Below, one piece after another: positions 1 to 5,788 of a DNA stretch of 14,357 nucleotides. Numbering within the stretch: the first letter of the stretch is position 1; each line of letters begins with the position of its first letter. The notes beneath the pieces are model-generated. The model saw nothing but the letters and a program-made list of their open reading frames with translations, was not told where the DNA came from and ran no database searches. This stretch comes from Paracoccaceae bacterium (GTDB lineage: Bacteria; Pseudomonadota; Alphaproteobacteria; Rhodobacterales; Rhodobacteraceae), in NCBI GenBank assembly GCA_024304875.1, contig JAMWZF010000038.1, positions 1 to 14,357 on the forward strand, read 5' to 3'. The position numbers and the translations under genes are program-made.

Positions 1-483
1 ACGATCAACCCGGCCATCGCCCACGGAGTTTCCAAGCACATCGGCTCCATCGAGGTCGGCAAGCGGGCGGACCTGGTGCTCTGGAACCCGGCCTTCTTCG
101 GCGTGAAGCCCGAGATGGTCCTGCTGGGCGGGACCATCGCCATGGCGCAGATGGGCGACCCGAATGCCTCGATCCCGACGCCGCAGCCGGTCTATTCCCG
201 GCCGATGTTCGGGGCCTACGGGCGCTCGCGGATCAATTCCTCGGTCATCTTCACCTCCGAGGCGGCAATGGGCGCGGACATCGCCGGGCAGTACGGCCTG
301 TCGAAAGAGCTGATCGCGGTGACGAATACCCGGGGCATCGGCAAGAAGGACCTCGCCCTCAACGACGCGACGCCCCACGTCGAGGTCGACCCCGAGACCT
401 ATGAGGTCCGCGCCGACGGTGAACTGCTGACTTGCGAGCCTGCGACCGAACTGCCGATGGCGCAGCGGTACTTCCTGTTCTGA
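1..483 (+). CDS. ureC: Urease alpha subunit UreC, C-terminal part (5' end outside window)
   Basis: Catalytic subunit of the nickel enzyme that hydrolyses urea to ammonia and carbamate in the cytoplasm. Only the last 160 residues are present; the reading frame is open from base 1. The segment carries typical late UreC motifs: TINPAIAHG at the very start, GSIEVGKRADLVLWNPAFFGV, NASIPTPQPV, RPMFGA, and the classic C-terminus LPMAQRYFLF. By comparison with the roughly 567-residue family this begins near residue 408, so the carbamylated lysine, the nickel-binding histidines and the catalytic aspartate lie to the left of the window. The gene converges on a small reverse-strand gene only 13 bases downstream, so the urease transcript probably ends here or runs antisense into that gene. 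Family assignment is certain; the upstream subunits are inferred. Confidence 0.98.
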   Translation, partial: TINPAIAHGVSKHIGSIEVGKRADLVLWNPAFFGVKPEMVLLGGTIAMAQMGDPNASIPTPQPVYSRPMFGAYGRSRINSSVIFTSEAAMGADIAGQYGLSKELIAVTNTRGIGKKDLALNDATPHVEVDPETYEVRADGELLTCEPATELPMAQRYFLF

Positions 484-496
484 GGCGGCGATGCGG

Positions 497-829
497 TCAG
501 AAGGGTTCGATCAGGACGATATCCTCCTCTTCCAGGTCCTCGGGGCCGAGGGGGCGGGCGACGACCGTCTGGGACGTCACCAGCCGGAAGTACCGGGGAT
601 CCTCGCGGATATGGGCAGGCAGAAGGGACTGGTCGAAGCGCCGGGCCGTCCCGGTCCTGACCGTGACGCGGTAGGCCGCGCCCACGACCGGCCCGTTCGG
701 CCGCGCCGCGATCAGCGCCGCGCGCAGGGCGTCGGCCCGGGCCTTGAGCGCCATCATCTCGTCCCGCACGCGGCCGAGGTCATCCGCAAGGCGGGCCGGG
801 TCGGCGAAGGGAAGCTGGGCCTGGTGCAT
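497..829 (-). CDS. Small hypothetical protein with N-terminal coiled coil
   Basis: A 110-residue protein I do not recognise. I accept it as real because its codons are strongly G/C-ending throughout, it fills the gap between ureC and the next genes, and a GGGGA ribosome-binding site lies about 9 bases before the ATG. Residues about 10-42 are rich in charged residues with regularly spaced leucines and alanines, which suggests a helix or coiled coil. Residues 48-95 alternate hydrophobic and polar positions (VVGAAYRVTV, FRLVTSQTVVARPL) as in a small beta-rich domain. The tail is acidic (EDLEEEDIVL). There is no signal peptide or membrane segment. The layout, a helical coil followed by a short beta domain, resembles small phage-type proteins, but that is only an analogy. 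It is transcribed against ureC and divergently from the DUF1127 gene. Confidence 0.75.
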   Translation of the reverse strand: MHQAQLPFADPARLADDLGRVRDEMMALKARADALRAALIAARPNGPVVGAAYRVTVRTGTARRFDQSLLPAHIREDPRYFRLVTSQTVVARPLGPEDLEEEDIVLIEPF

Positions 830-989
830 GGCGAAGCATCCCCGAGAGTGGTGAAAATTCCGTTAGCGACCGGGCAGTTGCACTCCACGCATGGCGGGGT
901 TGAAGCATCGTCGGTGGTTAGGTCAGTCTCTCCACCCTATTGTCAGGACCAAGGGAGGAAACCGGACTTGAACCGACAAGGGGTTTCCA

Positions 990-1211
990 ATGGCTTACAT
1001 CACCACCAACCACGCCGCCGTCAGCCGCACTTCGGGGCTCGGCGCCTTCTTCGCCCGCATCGGCCAGGCGCTCGACACCTATGCGCAGTCCAGCCGGCGG
1101 ATGCGCGACTTCGAGCGGCTGAACGCCATGTCCGACGCGCAGCTGGCCGAAATGGGCCTGACGCGGGACAAGATCGCGCATCACGTCTTCAGGGACCTGT
1201 TCTACCTCTGA
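990..1211 (+). CDS. DUF1127 small basic protein
   Basis: A 73-residue protein whose C-terminal half (residues about 36-70: SRRMRDFERLNAMSDAQL, then EMGLTRDKIAHHVF) is a standard DUF1127/YjiS-like domain. The N-terminal half is a short, variable helix typical of the longer alphaproteobacterial members. DUF1127 proteins are Arg-rich and soluble; one relative in Rhodobacter sphaeroides, CcaF1, is known to bind RNA and affect RNA turnover. No specific target can be read here. An AAGGGG ribosome-binding site precedes the ATG. The gene opens a forward block and is only 24 bases from ureE, so it is probably co-transcribed with the urease accessory genes. Its position, first after a 160-base divergent gap, suggests that its promoter also drives ureE-ureF-ureG. 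Confidence 0.9.
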   Translation: MAYITTNHAAVSRTSGLGAFFARIGQALDTYAQSSRRMRDFERLNAMSDAQLAEMGLTRDKIAHHVFRDLFYL

Positions 1212-1235
1212 ACGGCCCCGCGCGGGGGGCGGGTC

Positions 1236-1733
1236 ATGGCTGACCTGCCCGTCACGACACATGTCCACCGGGCCGGATCGTGGACCGGGCCCGCTGCGGC
1301 GCGCATCGCGCTGACCTACGAGGACCGGTACTTCCGCCGCAAGCGGCTGGACCCTGAAGGCGCCGCGCCCTTCGTCGCCGCCTTCGACCACACGGTCAGC
1401 CTGAACGCCGGCGACGCCATCGAACTGCCGGGCGGCGGCTGGGCCGAGATCGCGGCCGCGCCCGAGGCTCTGCTGGCGGTGACGAGCAAGGACCTCACCC
1501 GCCTCGCCTGGCATATCGGCAACCGGCACACACCCTGCCAGATCGAGGCGGACCGCCTGCTGATCCAGCGCGACCCGGTGATCGGGCACATGCTGGAGCA
1601 CCTGGGCGCCACGCTGACAGAGGTGACCGAGCCCTTCACCCCCGAGGGCGGGGCCTATGGCACCGGGCGGACCCACTCCCACGAGCACGGCCACACCGCG
1701 CACTCCCACGATCACGCCCATTCCCATGACTGA
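1236..1733 (+). CDS. ureE: Urease accessory protein UreE (nickel metallochaperone)
   Basis: UreE is a dimeric cytoplasmic nickel chaperone that hands Ni2+ to the UreG/UreF/UreD complex for insertion into apo-urease. The 165-residue product has the family layout: an N-terminal peptide-binding domain (about 1-75, with LTYEDRYFRRKRL) and a metal-binding domain containing WHIGNRHTPCQI at residues 92-103, where His98 is the conserved bridging nickel ligand. A C-terminal tail (147-165) holds nine histidines in 19 residues, alternating with Ser, Glu, Asp and Gly; such tails store extra nickel in UreE of several bacteria. The ATG has only a weak GGGG-type ribosome-binding site. The stop codon overlaps the ureF start by 8 bases, so the two are translationally coupled. 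Confidence 0.97.
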   Translation: MADLPVTTHVHRAGSWTGPAAARIALTYEDRYFRRKRLDPEGAAPFVAAFDHTVSLNAGDAIELPGGGWAEIAAAPEALLAVTSKDLTRLAWHIGNRHTPCQIEADRLLIQRDPVIGHMLEHLGATLTEVTEPFTPEGGAYGTGRTHSHEHGHTAHSHDHAHSHD

Positions 1734-2358
1734 CGCGCTGACCCTGTCGCGCTGGCTCTCGCCGGCCTTCCCGGTCGGGGCCTTCGCCTGGTCGCACGGG
1801 CTGGAGCAGGCGGTGGCGGCGGGCTGGGTGCGGGACGCAGGCTCGCTGTCGGAGTGGCTGGCGGACCTCCTGGACCACGGATCGCTCCGCTCCGATGCGG
1901 TGCTTGTCGCCGCGGCCTTTCACCAAGGCCTTCCGCCGGAGGAGATCGACGCCGAGGCCCGCGCCTTCGCCGCCAGCGCCGAGCGGCTGGACGAGACGGC
2001 GGAGCAGGGCGCGGCCTTCTGCCGGACATTGCGCGGGTCGGGCGGGCCGGACCTGCCGGAGCTGACCTACCCCGTCGCGCTGGGCGCGGCGGCGCGGGCA
2101 GAGGGCTTGGACCTCTCCCTGACGCTGATCCTGTTCCTTCAGGCCATTGCGGCAAATCTCGTCTCGGCCGCGATCCGACTGTCGGTCCTCGGCCAGACGG
2201 CGGGGCAGGAGGTGATCGCCGGGCTGACCCCGCGGATCGCCGCCGCGGCCGAGGCCGCGAAGACCGGCGACCTGGAGAGGCTCGCCTCGGCGACCTTCCT
2301 CTCGGACGTGGCGGCGATGGGGCACGAGACGCTCCAGCCGCGGCTCTTCCGGTCCTGA
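1726..2358 (+). CDS. ureF: Urease accessory protein UreF
   Basis: UreF forms a complex with UreD/UreH and UreG on apo-urease, acting as a GTPase-activating or fidelity factor for nickel insertion. The 210-residue product is all-helical. It shows the family N-terminal signature RWLSPAFPVGAFAWSHGLEQ (residues 9-28), a central helix with QAIAANLVSAAIRL (about 139-152), and the conserved C-terminus MGHETLQPRLFRS. The start at 1726 is chosen because it gives the usual UreF N-terminus. The open frame runs further left, but that extension (PGGPTPTSTATPRTP) is merely the shifted reading of the ureE His-rich tail. The start lies inside the last codons of ureE. A 42-base gap follows before the DUF3995 gene. 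Confidence 0.96.
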   Translation: MTDALTLSRWLSPAFPVGAFAWSHGLEQAVAAGWVRDAGSLSEWLADLLDHGSLRSDAVLVAAAFHQGLPPEEIDAEARAFAASAERLDETAEQGAAFCRTLRGSGGPDLPELTYPVALGAAARAEGLDLSLTLILFLQAIAANLVSAAIRLSVLGQTAGQEVIAGLTPRIAAAAEAAKTGDLERLASATFLSDVAAMGHETLQPRLFRS

Positions 2359-2370
2359 GTCGCAGATGCG

Positions 2371-2393
2371 TTTTTTGGCCAGAATGAAGGAGG
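2371..2393 (+). promoter_or_regulatory. T-tract and strong ribosome-binding site before the DUF3995 gene
   Basis: Six consecutive T bases (2371-2376) are followed by GGCCAGAATGAAGGAGG. The last seven bases, AAGGAGG (2387-2393), form a near-perfect Shine-Dalgarno sequence 7 bases before the GTG at 2401. This decides the GTG start. The stretch is unusually T-rich for this DNA. It resembles the TTTTTGGCCAGAATGAAG-type half of intergenic repeats I recall from Rhodobacteraceae, and it partly resembles the element at 13205-13284. Confidence 0.6.
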
Positions 2394-2400
2394 AGCGGCG

Positions 2401-2820
2401 GTGAGTATCTTCGCCCTCATCGCCTCGGCCGTGCTGATCGTCATTGCGGCGATCCACCTTCTCTGGGCCCTCGGCTACTGGTGGCCCATCACGGACGAGG
2501 CGGCGCTCGCGCGGGCGGTCGTCGGCACGCGCGGGATCACCCGGATGCCGGGGGCCGCGCCCACCGCCCTCGTCACCGTGGCGCTGATGTTCGCCGCCGC
2601 CTGGCCCTGGCTGCCGCCTTCGGGCCTGCGGACGGCGGGCCTTGTGGTCATCGCGCTTGTGTTCCAGCTTCGGGCCGTCTTCGCCTATTCGCCCTGGGCG
2701 CGGGCCATGACGCCCGAACAGCCGTTCCGCCGGCTGGACGAGACGCGGTACGGCCCGCTGACCGGCGCGCTCGGCATGATCTACCTGGTCCTTGCGGCCA
2801 CCACGACGGAGGGGTTCTGA
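2401..2820 (+). CDS. DUF3995 family integral membrane protein
   Basis: A 139-residue hydrophobic protein with four predicted transmembrane helices at about 3-24, 54-71, 78-95 and 117-134. It has the marks of the DUF3995 family: IHLLWALGYWWP after the first helix, a VVGTRGITRMPG loop, and PFRRLDETRYGPL before the last helix. The biochemical role of the family is unknown. It begins with GTG behind an excellent AAGGAGG site. It ends one base before the ureG start, so it is translated from the same message as ureF and ureG. It is not a UreJ/HupE or NixA nickel permease: it is too short and lacks their His/Asp signature in the helices. The position suggests a link to urease maturation, nickel, urea or ammonia handling, but this is inference from context only. 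Confidence 0.9.
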   Translation: MSIFALIASAVLIVIAAIHLLWALGYWWPITDEAALARAVVGTRGITRMPGAAPTALVTVALMFAAAWPWLPPSGLRTAGLVVIALVFQLRAVFAYSPWARAMTPEQPFRRLDETRYGPLTGALGMIYLVLAATTTEGF

Positions 2821-2821
2821 C

Positions 2822-3439
2822 ATGGTTCTGCGCATCGGCATCGGCGGCCCGGTTGGGGCGGGCAAGACGACCCTGACGGCCCGGCTGGCCGAGGCCCTGC
2901 ATCCGCACCGGTCCATCGGCGTCATCACCAACGACATCTACACGCAGGAGGACGCAGAGGCCCTGACCCGGATGCAGATCCTGCCCGCCGACCGGATCAT
3001 CGGGGTCGAGACCGGGGGCTGCCCCCACACCGCGATCCGCGAGGATGCCTCGATCAACCTCGCCGCCGTGGACCGGATGGTGAAGCGGCACCCGGAGGTC
3101 GAGATCGTCCTGATCGAGAGCGGCGGTGACAACCTCTCGGCCACCTTCAGCGCGGAACTGGCGGACGTCACGATCTACGTGATCGACGTTGCGGCGGGCG
3201 AGGAGATCCCCCGCAAGGGCGGCCCGGCGATCACGAAATCGGACCTCCTCGTCATCAACAAGGTGGACCTCGCGCCTTACGTGGGCGCCTCGCTCGAGGT
3301 GATGGAGCGGGACACGACCCGGGTCCGCGAAGGCCGGCCGTTTGTCTTCACCGCGCTGCGGCACCGGCAGGGCGTGGATGCGGTGCTACGCGAACTGGGG
3401 CAAGTGGCGGGGCTGGACCTGTCCGAGCCGGTGGCGTGA
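2822..3439 (+). CDS. ureG: Urease accessory GTPase UreG
   Basis: UreG is a SIMIBI-class GTPase that uses GTP hydrolysis to transfer nickel from UreE to the urease active site together with UreF and UreD. The 205-residue product has all the key motifs: P-loop GPVGAGKT (residues 9-16), NDIYTQED (37-44), metal-binding Cys-Pro-His (67-69, in ETGGCPHTAIRED), switch region ESGGDNLSATF (99-109), and the guanine-specificity motif NKVD (146-149). The ATG at 2822 is used because it gives the normal MVLRIGIGGPVGAGK start. An in-frame upstream ATG at 2792 would add ten Arg-rich residues that overlap the preceding gene. It is the last gene of the urease block; an 86-base gap follows. Confidence 0.98.
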   Translation: MVLRIGIGGPVGAGKTTLTARLAEALHPHRSIGVITNDIYTQEDAEALTRMQILPADRIIGVETGGCPHTAIREDASINLAAVDRMVKRHPEVEIVLIESGGDNLSATFSAELADVTIYVIDVAAGEEIPRKGGPAITKSDLLVINKVDLAPYVGASLEVMERDTTRVREGRPFVFTALRHRQGVDAVLRELGQVAGLDLSEPVA

Positions 3440-3490
3440 GCCGAGGTGGGGACCCTTGCGTTTCGCTCTAGGTCCAGTAGAGGGCGCCGC

Positions 3491-3504
3491 TGTTGGCGCT
3501 AACA
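3491..3504. promoter_or_regulatory. LacI-family-type operator upstream of the alpha-glucosidase
   Basis: TGTTGGCGCTAACA is a 14-base inverted repeat with one imperfect pair (fifth base G against T), built on the central GCGC typical of LacI/GalR-family operators. It sits 21 bases before the alpha-glucosidase ATG, between a possible weak promoter (TTGCGT at 3456-3461 and TAGAGG at 3478-3483, 16-base spacer) and the ribosome-binding site AAGGAG (3514-3519). That location would suit repression. No LacI-type regulator gene lies in the window. Confidence 0.55.
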
Positions 3505-3525
3505 TGACACGAGAAGGAGCCTGAG

Positions 3526-5151
3526 ATGCGGGAATGGTGGCGGGATGCGGTGATCTACCAGGTCTATCCGCGCAGTTTTCAGGACAGCACCGGGAACGGT
3601 GTCGGCGATCTCAAGGGCATCACCCAGCGGCTGCCCCATATCGCGGACCTCGGCGCCGACTGCGTCTGGCTCTCGCCGATCTTCACCTCGCCGCAGGCGG
3701 ACATGGGCTACGATGTCTCGGACTACTGCGACATCGACCCGCTGTTCGGCACGCTGGAGGATTTCGACGAGATGATCGCCGCGGCCCATGACCTCGGGCT
3801 CAAGGTCATCGTCGACCAGGTCCTCTCGCACTCCTCGGACAAGCACCCCTGGTTCGAGGAAAGCCGCGCGGACCGGACCAACCCCAAGGCCGACTGGTAC
3901 GTCTGGGCCGACCCCAAGCCCGACGGCAGCCCGCCGAACAACTGGGCGAGCGTCTTCGGTGGCAGCGCCTGGGAGTTCGAGCCCCGCCGCAAGCAGTACT
4001 ATTTCCACAACTTCCTGACCTCGCAGCCCGACCTCAACTGCCGCAACCCGGAGGTTCAGGACGCCCTCCTGGACGTCATGCGCTTCTGGCTGGACCGGGG
4101 GCTGGACGGCTTCCGCCTCGACACCGTCAACTACTACATCCACGACGACCAGCTGCGGGACAACCCGCCCGCCACGGCGGACGGCTTCGCCATGGCCAGC
4201 GGCACCTACGGGATGCAGCGCCACCTCTACGACAAGACCCGGCCCGAGAACGTGGCCTTCCTCGAGCGGATGCGGGCCGTCTGCGACGAATACGAGGGGA
4301 TCATGATGGTGGGCGAGGTCGGCGAGGACGGCGACCGGTCGATCGAGGTCATGGCCGAGTACACCGAGGGCGAGGATCGCCTGCACATGGCCTATTCCTT
4401 CGCCATGCTGGGACCGGATTTTTCCGCCAAGCATTTCCGCAACTGCATCAAGGGCTTCCGCGACGGGGCGCCGAACGGGCACCCCGAATGGTCCTTCTCG
4501 AACCACGACGTGCCGCGCCACGCGGGGCGCTGGGCGGATCACGCGGGCGGCGACACCGACGCCGTGGCCCGGATGACCTGCGCGATGCTGATGTCCTTCC
4601 CCGGCACCATCGGCATCTACCAGGGCGAGGAGCTGGGCCAGACCGACACCGAGCTGGTCTATGCCGAGCTGACCGACCCGCCGGCCCTGCGCTTCTGGCC
4701 CGCCGAGAAGGGCCGCGACGGCTGCCGGACACCGATGGTCTGGGAGAAGGACGCGCCGAACGCGGGCTTCTCCACCGCCGCGCCCTGGCTGCCGGTGAAG
4801 GCGCCGCAGGCGGCCCGCGCGGTCAACATCCAGGCGGCGGCGAACGACAGCGTGCTCCAGCACTACAAGGAGGTCATCGCCTACCGGAAGGGCTCCGCGC
4901 CCCTGCGCGAGGGGGACGTGACCTTCCACGACCTGCCGGAGCCGGTGCTGGGCTTCACCCGCACGGCGGGGGCGGAGTCGCTGACCTGCCTCTACAACCT
5001 CGGACCGAAGCCCGTTGCCGTGAAGGTGACAGGCGAGGCCGAGGTGACGGGGCCGCACGAGGGCAGCTTCGCCGGCGGCAAGGTGAGCCTTCCCGGCACG
5101 GGTTGGATCTGGTTGCGCCATTCGGTCCCGCTGAAACTGGCGAAGGGCTGA
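3526..5151 (+). CDS. GH13-family alpha-glucosidase
   Basis: A 541-residue cytoplasmic enzyme of glycoside hydrolase family 13, oligo-1,6-glucosidase/alpha-glucosidase group (most like subfamily 23). It should release glucose from the non-reducing ends of maltose, sucrose or isomaltose-type oligosaccharides. It begins RDAVIYQVYPRSFQD. The conserved regions are DQVLSHSSDKHPWF (region I, 97-110), GFRLDTVNYY (region II, nucleophile Asp199), MVGEVGE (region III, acid/base Glu264) and FSNHDVPR (region IV, Asp328). There is no signal peptide. The C-terminal beta domain ends near residue 541, the usual family length. A strong AAGGAG site sits 6 bases before the ATG, and a LacI-type operator lies just upstream. 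The usual transporter and regulator genes of an agl-type operon are absent here. Exact substrate cannot be read from sequence. Confidence 0.93.
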   Translation: MREWWRDAVIYQVYPRSFQDSTGNGVGDLKGITQRLPHIADLGADCVWLSPIFTSPQADMGYDVSDYCDIDPLFGTLEDFDEMIAAAHDLGLKVIVDQVLSHSSDKHPWFEESRADRTNPKADWYVWADPKPDGSPPNNWASVFGGSAWEFEPRRKQYYFHNFLTSQPDLNCRNPEVQDALLDVMRFWLDRGLDGFRLDTVNYYIHDDQLRDNPPATADGFAMASGTYGMQRHLYDKTRPENVAFLERMRAVCDEYEGIMMVGEVGEDGDRSIEVMAEYTEGEDRLHMAYSFAMLGPDFSAKHFRNCIKGFRDGAPNGHPEWSFSNHDVPRHAGRWADHAGGDTDAVARMTCAMLMSFPGTIGIYQGEELGQTDTELVYAELTDPPALRFWPAEKGRDGCRTPMVWEKDAPNAGFSTAAPWLPVKAPQAARAVNIQAAANDSVLQHYKEVIAYRKGSAPLREGDVTFHDLPEPVLGFTRTAGAESLTCLYNLGPKPVAVKVTGEAEVTGPHEGSFAGGKVSLPGTGWIWLRHSVPLKLAKG

Positions 5152-5156
5152 GGCGC

Positions 5157-5216
5157 GCCCCGGACCCGATCCGGGGCCCGGTCGACAGGTGCGCGAGGTC
5201 CCGGCCCGGGGCCGGG
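5157..5216. terminator. Tandem GC-rich hairpins between convergent genes
   Basis: Two perfect inverted repeats lie between the converging alpha-glucosidase and phosphatase genes. The first is GCCCCGGA (5157-5164) with TCCGGGGC (5170-5177) and a 5-base loop. The second is CCCGGCC (5200-5206) with GGCCGGG (5210-5216) and a 3-base loop. Neither has a T-tract, so they may act as bidirectional, Rho-assisted terminators or RNA 3'-end stabilisers. The first matches a CCCCGGA-loop-TCCGGGG palindrome that is widespread between genes in Alphaproteobacteria. The rest of the gap (5217-5278) shows nothing else. Confidence 0.6.
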
Positions 5217-5278
5217 GCGCGGGTGTCTCGACGAACGGGGGGCCGTTCGGCCAGGACAGGCTCGCAGCGGCCCCCGTC

Positions 5279-5788
5279 CTAGGTCGAGCGGCCCGCGGTC
5301 CGTCCGCCAGTCGCCCAGCCGAACTGAGCCTCGGTCTCCACCGCGCAGGGCCTGACCGCACGCAGCCGGGCCAGGGCCGCCTCCGGCGCCTCCCCCAGCT
5401 CCACCAGCAGCCGCAGCACCGCCATCCCCGACCGCCCGCAGCCGCCGAAGCAGTGAAACAGCACCCGGCGGCCGCGCCCCAGGTGCTCCCTCGCCAGTGC
5501 CGCCGTCTCGTCCCACTCCGCGAGATCCGCTTCTCCCGGCACGTCGAAATCCACGACCGGCAGATGCCGCCAGTCGATTCCGCAGGCGGCGCAGTCCTCG
5601 CCGAGGCCGCCGGCGCCCTTCCGCTCCAGCTCGGCCATGGTGCACATGGTCACCACCAGCGCGGGGTCCCAGGCCAGCAGTCGGGCGAAATCCGCCGCGT
5701 AGTGCCGCGACCGGCCGGGCAGGGGCGAGAGGGCGAGCGTGCCGCCCCCCGCCGTCACCTCGAAGATCGAGAATTCAGGCAATACCAT
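5279..5788 (-). CDS. Dual-specificity/tyrosine phosphatase-like protein (CX5R)
   Basis: A 169-residue soluble protein with the cysteine-phosphatase P-loop HCFGGCGRSG at residues 112-121: nucleophile Cys113 and phosphate-binding Arg119 in a CX5R arrangement. A preceding VVDFDVP (78-84) offers Asp80 as the likely general acid. The loop reads like the CDKN3/KAP-type phosphatases (CYGGLGRS in that group), with a second cysteine (Cys117) replacing the leucine. The substrate could be phosphotyrosine, phosphoserine/threonine or a small phospho-metabolite. The ATG lies inside the end of the upstream ankyrin gene (14-base overlap), so both are made from one message. It converges with the alpha-glucosidase across a hairpin-bearing gap. 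Family is well supported, substrate unknown. Confidence 0.85.
   Translation of the reverse strand: MVLPEFSIFEVTAGGGTLALSPLPGRSRHYAADFARLLAWDPALVVTMCTMAELERKGAGGLGEDCAACGIDWRHLPVVDFDVPGEADLAEWDETAALAREHLGRGRRVLFHCFGGCGRSGMAVLRLLVELGEAPEAALARLRAVRPCAVETEAQFGWATGGRTAGRST

Noticed and set aside
491..1243. Forward open frame of 250 codons across the unknown gene and the DUF1127 gene
   Set aside because: It conflicts with the DUF1127 gene and with the better-coded reverse frame; its product is Arg/Gly/His-rich with no family features.
2361..2376. Intrinsic terminator after ureF (CGCA-GA-TGCG followed by six T)
   Set aside because: The stem is only 4 bp with a 2-base loop, too weak; the stretch is better explained as repeat remnant plus ribosome-binding region.
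2401..2820. The small membrane protein as a UreJ/HupE nickel transporter
   Set aside because: Too short, wrong helix pattern and no His/Asp nickel signature; it fits DUF3995.
1636..2937. Reverse-strand open frame of 433 codons
   Set aside because: Covers the antisense of ureF, the DUF3995 gene and the start of ureG; composition is Arg/Gly/Pro-rich and contradicts well-supported forward genes.
3499..5361. Reverse-strand open frame of 620 codons
   Set aside because: It lies opposite the alpha-glucosidase, which has all four GH13 regions. The antisense product is His/Val/Arg/Gly-rich without recognisable motifs.
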